In this document: positions 1-10,282 of the stretch, piece after piece
Layout of the letters: each line of letters begins with the position of its first letter
Position numbering within the stretch: the first letter of the stretch is position 1
Translations under genes and position numbers: made by a program
Notes under the pieces: generated by a model
What the model was told of the DNA's origin: nothing
The model's input: the letters and a program-made list of their open reading frames with translations, nothing else
The model's database searches: none
Origin: Pythium myriotylum
Taxonomy: Eukaryota > Oomycota > Peronosporomycetes > Pythiales > Pythiaceae
NCBI GenBank assembly: GCA_023091665.1
Contig: JALJCQ010000011.1
Coordinates: forward strand, 1,240,001 to 1,304,000
Direction of reading: 5' to 3'
DNA: 64,000 bases

Positions 1-2
1 GT

Positions 3-884
3 ACGGAGGTCAAGATCTCGACCCCTGTTGTGTCGTACCGTGAGACCGTCACGGCTGAGTCGAGCAAGACGTGTCTGTCGAAGTCGCCGAACAAGCACAA
101 CCGTCTCTTCTGCGTTGGTCTTCCGCTTGGCGATGAGCTCACCCAGGAGATCGATGAGGGCAAGACTGAGGTTGAGGCCCGCTACGATGTCAAGCTCCGT
201 GCTCGTTACCTCGCCGACAACCACGGCTGGGATGTCACGGATGCCCGTAAGATTTGGTGCTACGGCCCGGACGGCACTGGCCCGAACATCTTCGTCGATG
301 CCACCAAGGGTGTGTCGTACTTGAACGAAATCAAGGAGTCGGTCGTCGGCGGTTTCCAGTGGGCCACCAAGGACGGTGTCCTCTGTGAGGAGGGTGTCCG
401 TGGTTTCCGTGTGAACCTTCTCGATGTTGTGCTCCACGCCGATGCTATCCACCGTGGTATGGGCCAGATCATGCCTACCACCCGTCGTGTCGTGTACGCC
501 TGCCAGCTCACTGCCGGCCCGGCCCTCATGGAGCCTGTCTTCCTTGCCGATATCCAGGTGCCGCAGGATGCCGTTGGTGGCTGCTACGGTGTGCTCACGC
601 GTCGTCGTGGCCACGTCTTCGCCGAGGAGCAGCGCCCGGGTACCCCGATGATGCAGCTCAAGGCTTACCTGCCTGTCAACGAGTCGTTCGGTTTCACCGC
701 CGCTCTTCGTGAGGCCACCGCCGGTAAGGCCTTCCCGCAGTGTGTGTTCGACCACTACCAGATCGTTGCCGGTGACCCGACGGAGGCCAACTCCATGGCT
801 GGCAAGCTCACCACCGATGTCCGTGTCCGCAAGGGTCTCCCGGCTGAGGTGCCTCCGCTTGACCGTTTCTACGACAAGTTGTAA
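3..884 (+). CDS. EEF2: Elongation factor 2 (eEF2), C-terminal part, 5'-truncated by the window
   Basis: The frame is already open at base 3 and ends at TAA 882-884, giving about 293 residues of eEF2 domains IV-V. eEF2 is the cytosolic GTPase that moves tRNA and mRNA through the ribosome after peptide-bond formation. The visible stretch [12 protein letters not shown] belongs to domain IV, and [12 protein letters not shown] surrounds the histidine that becomes diphthamide. The usual family form there is IHRGGGQ, so this copy has M at one of the glycines. The C-terminus ends in FYDKL, close to the usual eEF2 ending. No intron is seen. The GTPase domain lies upstream of the window. It converges with the next gene across 224 bp. 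Confidence 0.97.
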   Translation, partial: TEVKISTPVVSYRETVTAESSKTCLSKSPNKHNRLFCVGLPLGDELTQEIDEGKTEVEARYDVKLRARYLADNHGWDVTDARKIWCYGPDGTGPNIFVDATKGVSYLNEIKESVVGGFQWATKDGVLCEEGVRGFRVNLLDVVLHADAIHRGMGQIMPTTRRVVYACQLTAGPALMEPVFLADIQVPQDAVGGCYGVLTRRRGHVFAEEQRPGTPMMQLKAYLPVNESFGFTAALREATAGKAFPQCVFDHYQIVAGDPTEANSMAGKLTTDVRVRKGLPAEVPPLDRFYDKL

Positions 885-1108
885 ATGCGCCACTGGCGCA
901 TGGTGTCGACAGTGACGACGCGACGTGTTTTGGGCACTAGCTACGTCAAGGTCTGGCGCCGTCACTAGGCAGCATTTTCGTTTGCAGCAGCAGTTGTTTA
1001 CATTAACTTTCGTAGTACCATTGGCATTTTCTACACTCAGTTGATTGGGCTCTTCCTGGTTCCATTGTTTTGTTTTGATGTCAAAGTTTTCGCTAACCAC
1101 ATCTCTAT

Positions 1109-2660
1109 TCACCAGTCGACAGGTATCGTGAATACCCCATCCTGCGCGAGTCCATAGAATCGATCGACACGGAGATGCTTCCCTTTCGTGATCAGAAGCA
1201 TTTCTCCACCTGCGGCTTGGGTTGCCGAGGCAGACCTTGCAGGATCGCTGACAAACATGAGTAGTTTCGTGCAAGCGCGATTCACTTGCGATACCCGAAG
1301 TCCTTCAGCAAACGTGAGCGATTTCAACCCCAGGGCGGCGACGCATTGCTTCCCCACTAGATCGAACTGCTTGTTCAGATCGTCGTACTTGATGATCTGG
1401 TCACGAATGTCACTGCGATGTGTGTCTACGAAGTCGAGTACATGCGCAGCAGACGCGCAACTTGGAGCTCGTACTCGGCCGTCCTCGAGAATCTCACACT
1501 CTCGTGCTGAATCCTCAATTACAACCGTCACTTTCTCAATCACGGCGTCTTTGTAGCTGTCGAAGCGCAATGGGTCTTCAGCATACAATGGTGCAGTCGC
1601 AGCGACGTCTTGTAAGAAGCCTCGGTAGGCAATCGCTGAGCACGTTCTTCCTCTTACTATACAAAAGCCGCCGCCTAGCGCTTGCTCTGCCGTTTGCTGA
1701 AGTTGCTGCAAGGTCGTGAAGGCGGTGTGGATAGACGCCAGTACCGACGAGTCGATCTTTTCAAGGAGTTCGACCCATTGGAGCGGTACGTCAGCGACGT
1801 TGAGAACTACAGTATACTCATCGAAGTAGTCGATCTCGGAAGCATCAGCCCGCACATCCAGCCGCACACCGTCCAGTTTCACCGCGCCGTTAAGTTTTCG
1901 GAGCGTCTTCAGCAGAATCATGAGAGTCGCATTGAGTGGCACCGATGCCCAGCCACACGACGTAGAGATCTCGCGAAGATTAAACTCCCGCACGAGGGTG
2001 CGTTTGACCGACTGGATAGACTCCCATGCGTGGCGAATCTGTTGCTGCTTTTGCTGGGTCTCAGGCTCATTTGCAAACGTGAGGAACTCGTTCATGGTCA
2101 CGATCGGCCGCTTGCGTTTGCGGGTGTGCATGTACTGGGCGAAGTGGGCATTGAACCCGAAGTCCATTCCGCCGTTCGAGGCGGAGGACGAAGCACGCTG
2201 TTCGCTATCAAAATCCCACGTGCGACGACTGCGAGATCCCGTCGAATCTTCGCGCTTGCTCGTGTTCGTCGACTCGCTGTGGGGGATCTCAACGCCGCAT
2301 TCGCGCAAGATCCGCTTCATGTGGTCCTCAATGTTGGTCGCGAGATCCAAGCGGAACCGCTTGAGCGTGGGCTCTTGCGCATCGCCACTGCCTGTCGCTG
2401 GCACGTAGGCGCTGAAGTAGACGCGCTTCCGCTCGTGGTATCCACTCGCAAACGCGCGCTGTTCGTCCATGTACTGGTTGAGCAGCTGGATGGATTGGAG
2501 GTTCTCGTCGTGGACCTGTCGCTCGTCGCCCGTGAGCAGCGCGCGCCACACATGCAACATATAAAACCGCCCACCCACGCACCTTGGGGACCGCGCGGAA
2601 GTGGTCCGGATGCACGCGCAGCAGGAACTGCTTGAAGGTCGTCGAGCGTCGCACCGCCAT
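1109..2660 (-). CDS. TCAIM-like protein (J-domain-like N-terminus, DUF4460/DUF4461 type)
   Basis: Two exons: 2660-2583 and 2515-1109, with a 67-bp GT-AG intron at 2516-2582; the product is 494 residues. Exon 1 encodes MAVRRSTTFKQFLLRVHPDH, a degenerate J-domain-like start with the HPD tripeptide. After splicing it runs into VHDENLQSIQLLNQYM, the N-E-xx-L pattern typical of DUF4460. The long second half, with CGWASVPLNATLMILLKTLR, resembles DUF4461. This architecture matches the mitochondrial TCAIM family of animals. The biochemical role is not known, and the family call rests on remembered motif similarity. It is transcribed divergently from SDHB, across 343 bp. Confidence 0.6.
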
Positions 2661-3003
2661 GGATGTCGTTTGTACAACCTCGTGGTGTCACTGGCGATGA
2701 TACCCTCGTTGCAGTGACTTCTCCGACGATACCGTTAATACCGACGCTACACCGGTTTTGATAACGTCGTGACGCCGCCGACTCACCAAGTTCTCTGTCG
2801 TCTTCTTGAAGCTTGATTGGGTGAATATGGGGTGGTCCACCCCACCGTGGGCCGGGCCAGTGCGCCACATCGTGGTCTGGGTCCCCTGGGTAGCGCGCTC
2901 CACCTGCACCTACGGAAACCTCCTCCGGGCCGCTGACGATAGACGGTCGTGTTCCCCTGTGTGGTGGTCCGCTCATTCCGCGTCTTCGCTCGCCTCCCCG
3001 CCC
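2661..3003. promoter_or_regulatory. Shared intergenic promoter region between the TCAIM-like gene and SDHB
   Basis: These 343 bp separate two divergent start codons, so both promoters must lie here or in the 5' UTRs. Both flanking genes have a mitochondrial connection. I see no TATA box or other element I would name with confidence. Confidence 0.4.
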
Positions 3004-4031
3004 ATGCTCGCCCTCGCCAAGCCCCTGCAGAAGCTCACGGCCCAGGCCGGCGCGCGCGCGCTCGCCTCGGCGGCCGCGGGCGACCTCAAGCTCAAGACCA
3101 CCAAGCCCAAGGTGCGTAGGGGCGCGCGGCGGCCCGCGCGGCGGCTCGCTCACGCCGCGTCTGTGCCTCGCAGAACGTCAAGTACTTCAAGATCTACCGC
3201 TGGGACCCGGAGACCAAGGGCAAGCCGTACGAGGTCACGTACCCCGTGGATCTGGACGAGTGAGTGGACTTCGGCCGAGGGAGACGACAGCGAAAGAAGA
3301 GACACTGACTGACGACGACGTGGCGTGGTGTGGTGTGGGCGACAGGTGCGGACCCATGGTGCTCGATGCGCTGCTCAAGATCAAGAACGAGCAGGACCCG
3401 ACGCTGACTCTGCGCCGCTCGTGCCGCGAGGGTATTTGCGGCTCGTGCGCCATGAACATTGACGGCGGCAACACGCTCGCGTGTCTCTCCCCGATCAAGA
3501 AGAACAAGGACGTGACCAAGATCTACCCGCTACCGCACATGTACGTCGTGCGCGATCTCGTCCCGGACCTCCAGAACTTCTACGACCAGTACAAGTCGAT
3601 CGAGCCGTGGCTCCAGTCGGACGAGGTCAAGCCGGCCAACGTTGAACACCTCCAGAGCAAGGAAGACCGCAAGAAGCTCGACGGCATGTACGAGTGCATT
3701 CTCTGCGCGTGCTGCAGCACATCGTGCCCGAGCTACTGGTGGAACCCTGACAAGTACCTCGGCCCGGCTGGTATGCTTTACATTTTGCTGACGCTCTTGA
3801 ACTGTGACGTGGACACTAATGTATCGTCCGTTTGTAGTGCTGATGCAGGCTTTCCGTTGGATTGAGGACTCCCGTGACACCAAGACGCTGGAGCGTCTCC
3901 GTGCCCTTGACGATTCGTTCAAGCTCTACAAGTGTCACACGATCATGAACTGCACGAAGACCTGCCCGAAGGGTCTCAACCCGGCCCGTGCCATTGGAAA
4001 GATCAAGAAGAAGCTCGCGGACCTGAACTAA
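3004..4031 (+). CDS. SDHB: Succinate dehydrogenase iron-sulfur subunit (complex II)
   Basis: Four exons: 3004-3111, 3174-3259, 3346-3770 and 3838-4031, separated by GT-AG introns of 62, 86 and 67 bp. The product is 270 residues, a typical SDHB length. It carries electrons from the FAD subunit to ubiquinone at the inner mitochondrial membrane. All three cluster sites are visible: the 2Fe-2S motif [15 protein letters not shown], the 4Fe-4S motif [12 protein letters not shown], and the final [17 protein letters not shown]. The N-terminus is rich in A, L, K and R, consistent with a mitochondrial presequence. The ATG at 3004 is the first that gives this presequence in frame. Nothing is broken. Confidence 0.96.
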
Positions 4032-4373
4032 GTATCCCCTGGCGTACGACGTAAGAAACGAGTGGGACAAGTCGAAAGAAGGAGTGATAGAATGATACAT
4101 CTCGAGAACTCATTTGGCTCTGAGATGGGATGACCAGGACGCAAAGGCGCTGCCAGAGATTCACGGCGCTCCGGGTCTATCTATGCCAATCATGAACGAA
4201 ACTTGAAAACCCATGTTGAGTTTGTTATCGAAGTAAACGCCACACTCTATCATTTCACTCGCTCACTATACTGAAGCCTTGAACAACGTCAGCTCACATT
4301 AAATAGGCTCCCTCCACCAAAGAAAGAAGTCCTCGATACTAGTGCACAATGGATCGGAAACGAGTCAAGTCCT
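4032..4373. other. Convergent 3' intergenic region
   Basis: These 342 bp lie between the stop codons of SDHB (+) and the PDZ gene (-). They would hold both 3' UTRs. No coding region or RNA gene is seen. Confidence 0.5.
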
Positions 4374-7100
4374 TCATGCGTAGGCGCTCACTCGCTCAGT
4401 GACAAACGCTGGGCCGCGGCGAAACTTCAGCAACATTGTTTTTGCGCTGGTCTTCAAAAAGCTGACAGTTTTCTTGACACCCATTGTCGAGCAATTGCGA
4501 CCATTGATCTCGACGATTACATCGCCGATGCAGACATGCTTGAGAACCTCGCAGCAAGGTTCCTTGCACACATCTACTACCAACGGGAACGTCCCCTTCC
4601 CAATGCGAACTTCGCGAAGTTGAAGGCCAACACTTCGGCCTTCCTTCCATTTCACCAAGTACGTTGAGCTATCGGGAGTGTCCACAAGACTGGGCTTCGG
4701 CTTGGATCGTCCTCGAACTTGCACACTAGTGTTCACAGCGTTCGGAGCAACTAGCGGGACGGTCTGTGAATTGTCTTCTGAGATAGCGGGCAGCTTTACC
4801 ATAGGCCGGGAGTTCTTCGACTTCTTACGGTACTTCGCGAGACTAGCGATGAGAGCTGCCTTGTTGGGCTTGGATGGCGAAGCAATGCTGCCGCGACTCT
4901 TCGGGTCGCTCGTCATGATTTCGTTGCTATCCAGATCGCCTGAGATATCAGGGTCTTCTTGAACAATGGTATCAAGGGCCTCGCTTTCATCGGGCTCCGA
5001 TTCGCTACTGGTCTGTGAACTTGTTTCATCAGATTCGTCCGTTTCACTCTCCTCGTCGGTATTAGTAGTCCCTTCACTCGTTGCTTCAGGTACAGGTAGA
5101 CCAACTTCGACTTGGAAGACGGGTCCTGGAGCTTCTGCCGATTCACTAGACGGCTTCATCGGAGAAGCCTCCGCAACCACCTCGATGGGGACAGCTTCTG
5201 CGACGACTGCCTCGGCAACGACTGCTGTCTCGATTTCGACAGACTCATGACTCTCCACAGGAACTCCAACAGCGACACCTTCCTCAACAATCGGGACTGG
5301 TGTTGCTAAGTCTTCACTCACAGTATCTTTAACGGCGTCGGAAAGTGGCTGCACAGGTTGCGAGGTTGGAAGTGAAGACGCTTGAGTGCCATTAGCCGGA
5401 GCATCTGATCGCAATGTCGGTGGTGGCGGAGGAGGAGGATCAATAACCTTTGGACTTGCGACTTGCGGTATCACAGTTTCGGCAGGTTGTGGTTGAGGTG
5501 AAGGCACTTGCGGAGTTTTTTCGGGTTGTTCTCGTGGAGATGGACCAGAGTTGACAACTGGCTGCGCGGGTGGTGATAACGGGGGGACTCGGGCTTTCTT
5601 AGGACTCCCTAAAAAGACGATATCTGGTCTACTCGACTGCGACTTGCCTAGTGATTCTGCGCCACTAGCCGTACTCGGGTCTTCGTCCATCAATGATCTT
5701 GTCTCAACACTAGTCGACCGTGGTTTCGTTGTCGATGGTGACTGTTCATGGCGCAGTGGAATTGCACCCTGAGTGTTCCGAGTGCTCGCAGATGTAGCCT
5801 CAGTTGGTAGCGAAGTCGGCGCTCGTGTTGAGCGAGACGAAGCCGGAGGGGGTGGCTCCGCGATGTGGGTAAACCTGATTGGTGCAGAGAGTGGCGCAGC
5901 AGGCGCTGGGTTTGCTTCTGAAGGCTGCGAAGTTTTTCTTGGCTGCGGTGGGGGTGTACCTGGCGCACTGATCTTACGTCGAAACACCAACTTTACCGGC
6001 TTGCTCATTTGTTGTAATCTAGCGAAGAAAGCTTCAAACGTGAAATCTGCCGACCGGACGCCATTCGCGGCAAGGAGCACATCGTTCACCTGCACTTTGC
6101 GATGTACAGATGGGTTCACACCCGGCGTCGACCGAGTCACAACTGGGTACCCAGTTCCCCGCTCTTCTCCGAAAAAGAGTCCTAGTGAACCTGTCTCCCA
6201 GTAAACCTCGACGATCTGGTACTCGTCGGCTAGGTTTCTCTCGTCATCGTCCCAGGGTTCGTTCGGCGAATCGCTCGTATCTGTGTCGCCATCGTACTTT
6301 TGCTTTGCGACTGGCGACTGCATGTCACGTCGTCGAGGAGTTTTAGGGGTCGCCGTCACGGTCGGCTGGGACTGTGGAGCCTGCTGCGGGCCGCCCAGCT
6401 CTTTTGCGGTTGACGCTCGCCAGAAAGTTCCTCTCGCAACGGGCTTTTGCGCTGCGGGAGACGGCTGTTTGTCGTTTTGCGGGAGCGAATTGGATCGCTG
6501 GACTTTGGCTGCGAGAGCCTTGGCGGCGTCTTTCATTGCCGTCGCTCTCGACACGCTGGTGCCAGCGTCGTTCGCGGCCGTGGCCGTCGGAGGTTCAATG
6601 GTCAAATCAGGGGAAGGCGTGCGCGATGATCCCGGCGGGGGTCGCTCGAATCGCAGCAGCACGGGCTTCTTCATGGTGGCGAGGATTTTGAAGAACTCGG
6701 AGAACGAGTGTTTCTCGGAGCGCACATCGTTGACAAACTTGAGGATATCTCCGGGCGTGACGAGCGGCGAGATGCACGACTCGGTGGCCTTGGAGACGTA
6801 GGGGATGCCGTCTTTCTCCGACTCGAGGAAGATGACGCCGAGCACGCCGCGCTCCCAGAGCACCTCGTACTCGTTGGGCTCGAGCGGCGGCAGCTTCTCG
6901 CGCACGCGGTCGGCCCAGGTGGCGCGCTTCTTCTCCATGTCTCGCTCTCGGCCGGGCGTGTGCGGGAGCGGGTGCGCCGTGGGCGTGCCGAGCGCGTTGG
7001 CGGTCGGGAGGCTCGGCGCGGCGTGCGAGGTGCCGCCGTAGGCGCCGCCCGTGGCCTTGGACGCGAGCTGCGAGAGCGAGACGAACTTGCTCTTCCTCAT
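4374..7100 (-). CDS. Triple-PDZ-domain scaffold protein
   Basis: A single 908-residue reading frame from ATG 7100 to the stop at 4374. Three PDZ-like domains are recognisable: about residues 78-160 (LGVIFLESEK, then PGDILKFVND), about 290-375 (LGLFFGEERG, then VNDVLLAANG) and about 815-895 (VGLQLREVRI, then GDVIVEINGR). Each has a GLG-F-like carboxylate-binding loop in variant form. The linkers are long and low in complexity, rich in S, T, P and E, with proline runs near the middle. PDZ domains usually bind the C-termini of membrane or signalling proteins, so a scaffold role is inferred; the partners are unknown. It is divergent to the receptor-like kinase across about 1 kb. Confidence 0.75.
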   Translation of the reverse strand: MRKSKFVSLSQLASKATGGAYGGTSHAAPSLPTANALGTPTAHPLPHTPGRERDMEKKRATWADRVREKLPPLEPNEYEVLWERGVLGVIFLESEKDGIPYVSKATESCISPLVTPGDILKFVNDVRSEKHSFSEFFKILATMKKPVLLRFERPPPGSSRTPSPDLTIEPPTATAANDAGTSVSRATAMKDAAKALAAKVQRSNSLPQNDKQPSPAAQKPVARGTFWRASTAKELGGPQQAPQSQPTVTATPKTPRRRDMQSPVAKQKYDGDTDTSDSPNEPWDDDERNLADEYQIVEVYWETGSLGLFFGEERGTGYPVVTRSTPGVNPSVHRKVQVNDVLLAANGVRSADFTFEAFFARLQQMSKPVKLVFRRKISAPGTPPPQPRKTSQPSEANPAPAAPLSAPIRFTHIAEPPPPASSRSTRAPTSLPTEATSASTRNTQGAIPLRHEQSPSTTKPRSTSVETRSLMDEDPSTASGAESLGKSQSSRPDIVFLGSPKKARVPPLSPPAQPVVNSGPSPREQPEKTPQVPSPQPQPAETVIPQVASPKVIDPPPPPPPTLRSDAPANGTQASSLPTSQPVQPLSDAVKDTVSEDLATPVPIVEEGVAVGVPVESHESVEIETAVVAEAVVAEAVPIEVVAEASPMKPSSESAEAPGPVFQVEVGLPVPEATSEGTTNTDEESETDESDETSSQTSSESEPDESEALDTIVQEDPDISGDLDSNEIMTSDPKSRGSIASPSKPNKAALIASLAKYRKKSKNSRPMVKLPAISEDNSQTVPLVAPNAVNTSVQVRGRSKPKPSLVDTPDSSTYLVKWKEGRSVGLQLREVRIGKGTFPLVVDVCKEPCCEVLKHVCIGDVIVEINGRNCSTMGVKKTVSFLKTSAKTMLLKFRRGPAFVTERVSAYA

Positions 7101-8148
7101 GCTGCGGAGAAGCGAGGGAGAGAGGGGAGGAGAGGGGAGGGCAGGGAGCTCCGGCTCGCCGACCTTCCTTTATGTCGCGCCGGCGACTCGCACGAGAGCC
7201 GAGAAGACACCCGCGCGTCAGCGGCCGAGCACAATGGAGAACTCTCGAGCGAGGGAGGAAAGAAAACCCACAACAAGAAATAAAAAATACAAAACACAAA
7301 AACACAGGGAACCCTACCCGCGATCAGCGATACACCTACCCCGTGGAGAAGTAGCCAATCCAGAACGATGCAGCGAGCGACTCCCCTACCCGCGACCGTA
7401 TGGTCGATAGCAGGTGGTTTTCTCACTGGAATATGGATTTTTTCGGTTTTGGTGGGGGAGGGGGGAGCCGAGAGCTGGTCCTCCCAAAGACTCTTGCCGG
7501 GTGGGTGGGTGCGTGGATGCATGGCACCCTCCAAGTCTCTTCGCCGCGCTGCATCCCATCTCCTCACGAGGTCCCGAGTCGGTGCGCGCCAGAGATTGGG
7601 AGGAAGCTGACAATTGGCGACGGACTCGTCGCTCTCGTCCAATCGTGATGGCGCCGCGCCGACTGTACCCGTGCCAGCGAAGCGGCGAAGCTGTACCGCG
7701 GGCGGACTGGTGGACCTGCTCACAGTCGCGATTGACGCGAGAGAGCAACGTTCCTGCCTGCAGAAGCGTCGCGAAAACGTCGTGCAGGATCGGCCAGGCA
7801 TGTTGCTCAACCATTGCACCCCAGTCGCAACATGTAGCCATATTATATTATGAAGGGAGCGCGCGAAACGATCCGCGAACCATCTTATCATGCACCTCTT
7901 CCTTCCACGTTCTTGGCGCCGTGAGTGGCGAGGCAACTCCGTGAACCAGTCTGGACGCATGGGAAAAGTGGTCTGCACGATCCCTACTGCCGTGAACGGT
8001 CTCATGCGGTGACCAATAGGGTCGCCACTGCACCTACCAGCGTGTGCCAACAGGTCCGTTTTGCTTCTCCATTTCCTGTTGGGCGGACCGCGAGTGGAGT
8101 GGCACCTTTCGCATAGAAGTCTCTTCCGAACGACTGCGCCCCGCCTAG
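7101..8148. promoter_or_regulatory. Intergenic region between divergent PDZ and kinase genes
   Basis: About 1,050 bp separate two divergent start codons. It contains an A-rich stretch around 7255-7300 and G/C-rich short open frames that show no family motifs. No RNA gene or repeat is recognised. It is presumed to hold both promoters and 5' UTRs. Confidence 0.4.
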
Positions 8149-10170
8149 ATGGGGCTGTCGGTTTGGTGGTTTGTGCTACGCACAGCCATCATAGCGTCAA
8201 GCATCCTCTCCACGGCTCGCGGAGAGTCTACAGACGAAGATCCGCCCGCTGCGTCGGTATCAGCAGTCCCAACGCTGTTTTCGTCGCGACAAACTGTCTC
8301 CTCACGGTTTGCCTATCTCTACAAAGCTGGCCAGAACGCTCCACCACTTAACCTCGCAGTTGCGGCTCTGCCCCATGGCATCAACGTGACTCTTGAAAGT
8401 CACGCTCTTGAATGGAATAACCTGGGAGGCACCTTGCAGCGCTTGCTGCTGTGGGATGCAGGTTACGTCCCCACAGGCCAAGGTAAACTCTCTCGGATAT
8501 ACGTTGAGTGCGGCCTCAGCATGGATGACACGGTCGTCTCGCGAGAAGCCTTTCAAGCGTATGGATGCCCAGCCCGGTTGTGCGACCGAACGCTCACAGC
8601 GGCCGGTACGTGCACCACGAACGGAACGATGGAGTTTGCAAAATGCGCAACGGATGTGCAAGGAGATAATGCTCCAGCAACGATGCTGTGGTCAGAGGAA
8701 GAACCGAACTTGGACATACCCAGGCCGACAGTTTTCCGCATATCTGACGGAGCATTTGCAATTCACATGCAAGAAACTTGTATCAGCGTCGCGAGTGAAT
8801 CGTGTTTTTCCCAAATCCGAGTAGTGATTCCGTGTGCCGGGTTTGATCGTGGTGACTCTCGCTGGTGCATTCCAAAACCGACTGGGATTCTGCCGTCATT
8901 GTTGCAAAACCTTCGTTCAAGTTCAACAGGACGCAGCGAAGGCAACACCGCGTATCTTGTTATGCCTTTAGTTTTGATGTCGGCGATGTTTTTGGCCGCA
9001 GTCGCTGGATTCGCGTATGTCGTTTCTCTACAAAAAGTCAAAGCCATGCAGCAGGCTCTCTGTCAGACCATGAACAGCAAGCCACTGGTCGAGCCTTCGA
9101 CAACCACCACCGCCAGTGACGGAGTTGGCCTGAACTTCACCTACGTCCATCCTACTGAAATGGCCCTTGGAGTACCCAACGATCGGTTAGGTCGGTCATT
9201 TAGCGGGATTTCGAACATCAGTGGCTCGAGCGCATCGTCCTCTTTCTCGGACTTGATCAATGCATCAGAGGTGCTACTTGCGTTTCAAAACGATTCGAAT
9301 GTCTTACAGAAACGAATTCCCTTCATGGATATCGTGATTTTGCGACGATTGTGCAACGGCGCTAGTGGCGAGGTCTTCTTGGGCCGAGTGAATGGCCAGC
9401 GTGTCGCGATCAAGCAGCTATTGAGGCTGAAGCAGAACGACCTGGACGATTTGGAGAACTTTGCGAGAGAGATTCAACTGACTGCAACACTGGATCACCC
9501 GAATATCGTCCAAATGTTGGGGGTCGCATGGAACACATTCCAGAATATGGCTTTGGTGCTAGAATATCGCTCGGGTGGAGATCTTCTTAACGCAATTCGC
9601 AAGCGGGGTGCTCGTTGGTCGTGGAACGCAGAGAAACTTCGGATTGCATTGGGAGTTGCGCGCGGTATTGTCTACTTGCACGGCCGCACCCATCCACTGG
9701 TGCATCGAGATATCAAGTCTCGAAACATCCTTATTGACGCAGCGACAATGGAGCCCGCGCTTTGCGACTTTGGTTCGAGTCGAAATGTGAGTACAATGGA
9801 TCTACTCTCGACTGATCCTGCTGGAACCATCTTGTGGAGTGCACCGGAAGTAATTTGCTCACAAGAGTACTCAGCCCGAGCTGACATTTACTCGTTTGGA
9901 GTGGTACTCGCGGAGCTCGACACGTGCGAGTTGCCTTACAACGACGAGCGAGACTCGGATGGACGAACTATTCAGGCGATTAGGATCGCACACATGGTTG
10001 TTGAAGACCAGCTCAAGCCTCAGCTATCCGACCATTGCCCTCGATTCATTCGAGAGCTTGTCATGAAGTGTGTTGAACACAAGCCTGATCGACGCCCAAC
10101 AGCTGGAGAGGTACTAGAGAAACTCTCTGAGGCTGCTGATGATTGTGCAGCTCTGTGGAGTTCAGTGTGA
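8149..10170 (+). CDS. Receptor-like TKL-type protein kinase, membrane-spanning
   Basis: An intronless 673-residue frame starting at ATG 8149. The first 25 residues (MGLSVWWFVLRTAIIASSIL onward) look like a signal peptide. An extracellular region of about 240 residues with many paired cysteines follows, then one membrane helix near residues 268-290 (VLMSAMFLAAVAGFAYVV), then a cytoplasmic kinase domain from about residue 395. Kinase signatures are complete: glycine loop GASGEVFLG, VAIK lysine, HRDIKSRN catalytic loop, DFG, and SAPEV. The HRDxKxxN loop and overall pattern suit the tyrosine-kinase-like (TKL) group, which is expanded in oomycetes. The ligand is unknown, and the ectodomain matches no family I can name. 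Confidence 0.88.
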   Translation: MGLSVWWFVLRTAIIASSILSTARGESTDEDPPAASVSAVPTLFSSRQTVSSRFAYLYKAGQNAPPLNLAVAALPHGINVTLESHALEWNNLGGTLQRLLLWDAGYVPTGQGKLSRIYVECGLSMDDTVVSREAFQAYGCPARLCDRTLTAAGTCTTNGTMEFAKCATDVQGDNAPATMLWSEEEPNLDIPRPTVFRISDGAFAIHMQETCISVASESCFSQIRVVIPCAGFDRGDSRWCIPKPTGILPSLLQNLRSSSTGRSEGNTAYLVMPLVLMSAMFLAAVAGFAYVVSLQKVKAMQQALCQTMNSKPLVEPSTTTTASDGVGLNFTYVHPTEMALGVPNDRLGRSFSGISNISGSSASSSFSDLINASEVLLAFQNDSNVLQKRIPFMDIVILRRLCNGASGEVFLGRVNGQRVAIKQLLRLKQNDLDDLENFAREIQLTATLDHPNIVQMLGVAWNTFQNMALVLEYRSGGDLLNAIRKRGARWSWNAEKLRIALGVARGIVYLHGRTHPLVHRDIKSRNILIDAATMEPALCDFGSSRNVSTMDLLSTDPAGTILWSAPEVICSQEYSARADIYSFGVVLAELDTCELPYNDERDSDGRTIQAIRIAHMVVEDQLKPQLSDHCPRFIRELVMKCVEHKPDRRPTAGEVLEKLSEAADDCAALWSSV

Positions 10171-10282
10171 GTATAGTGGTGAAGTGGTTGCGTGGGAATG
10201 CGTCAGAAATGTATAGACTCCACAATAATCATGTACTTTGAGGAGCTTAAGCAGGTTAGAGTGAGCACATAATCTACGAGGT

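Noticed and set aside
1682..2635. 317-residue plus-strand frame
   Set aside because: It is the complement shadow of the TCAIM-like gene and has no motifs.
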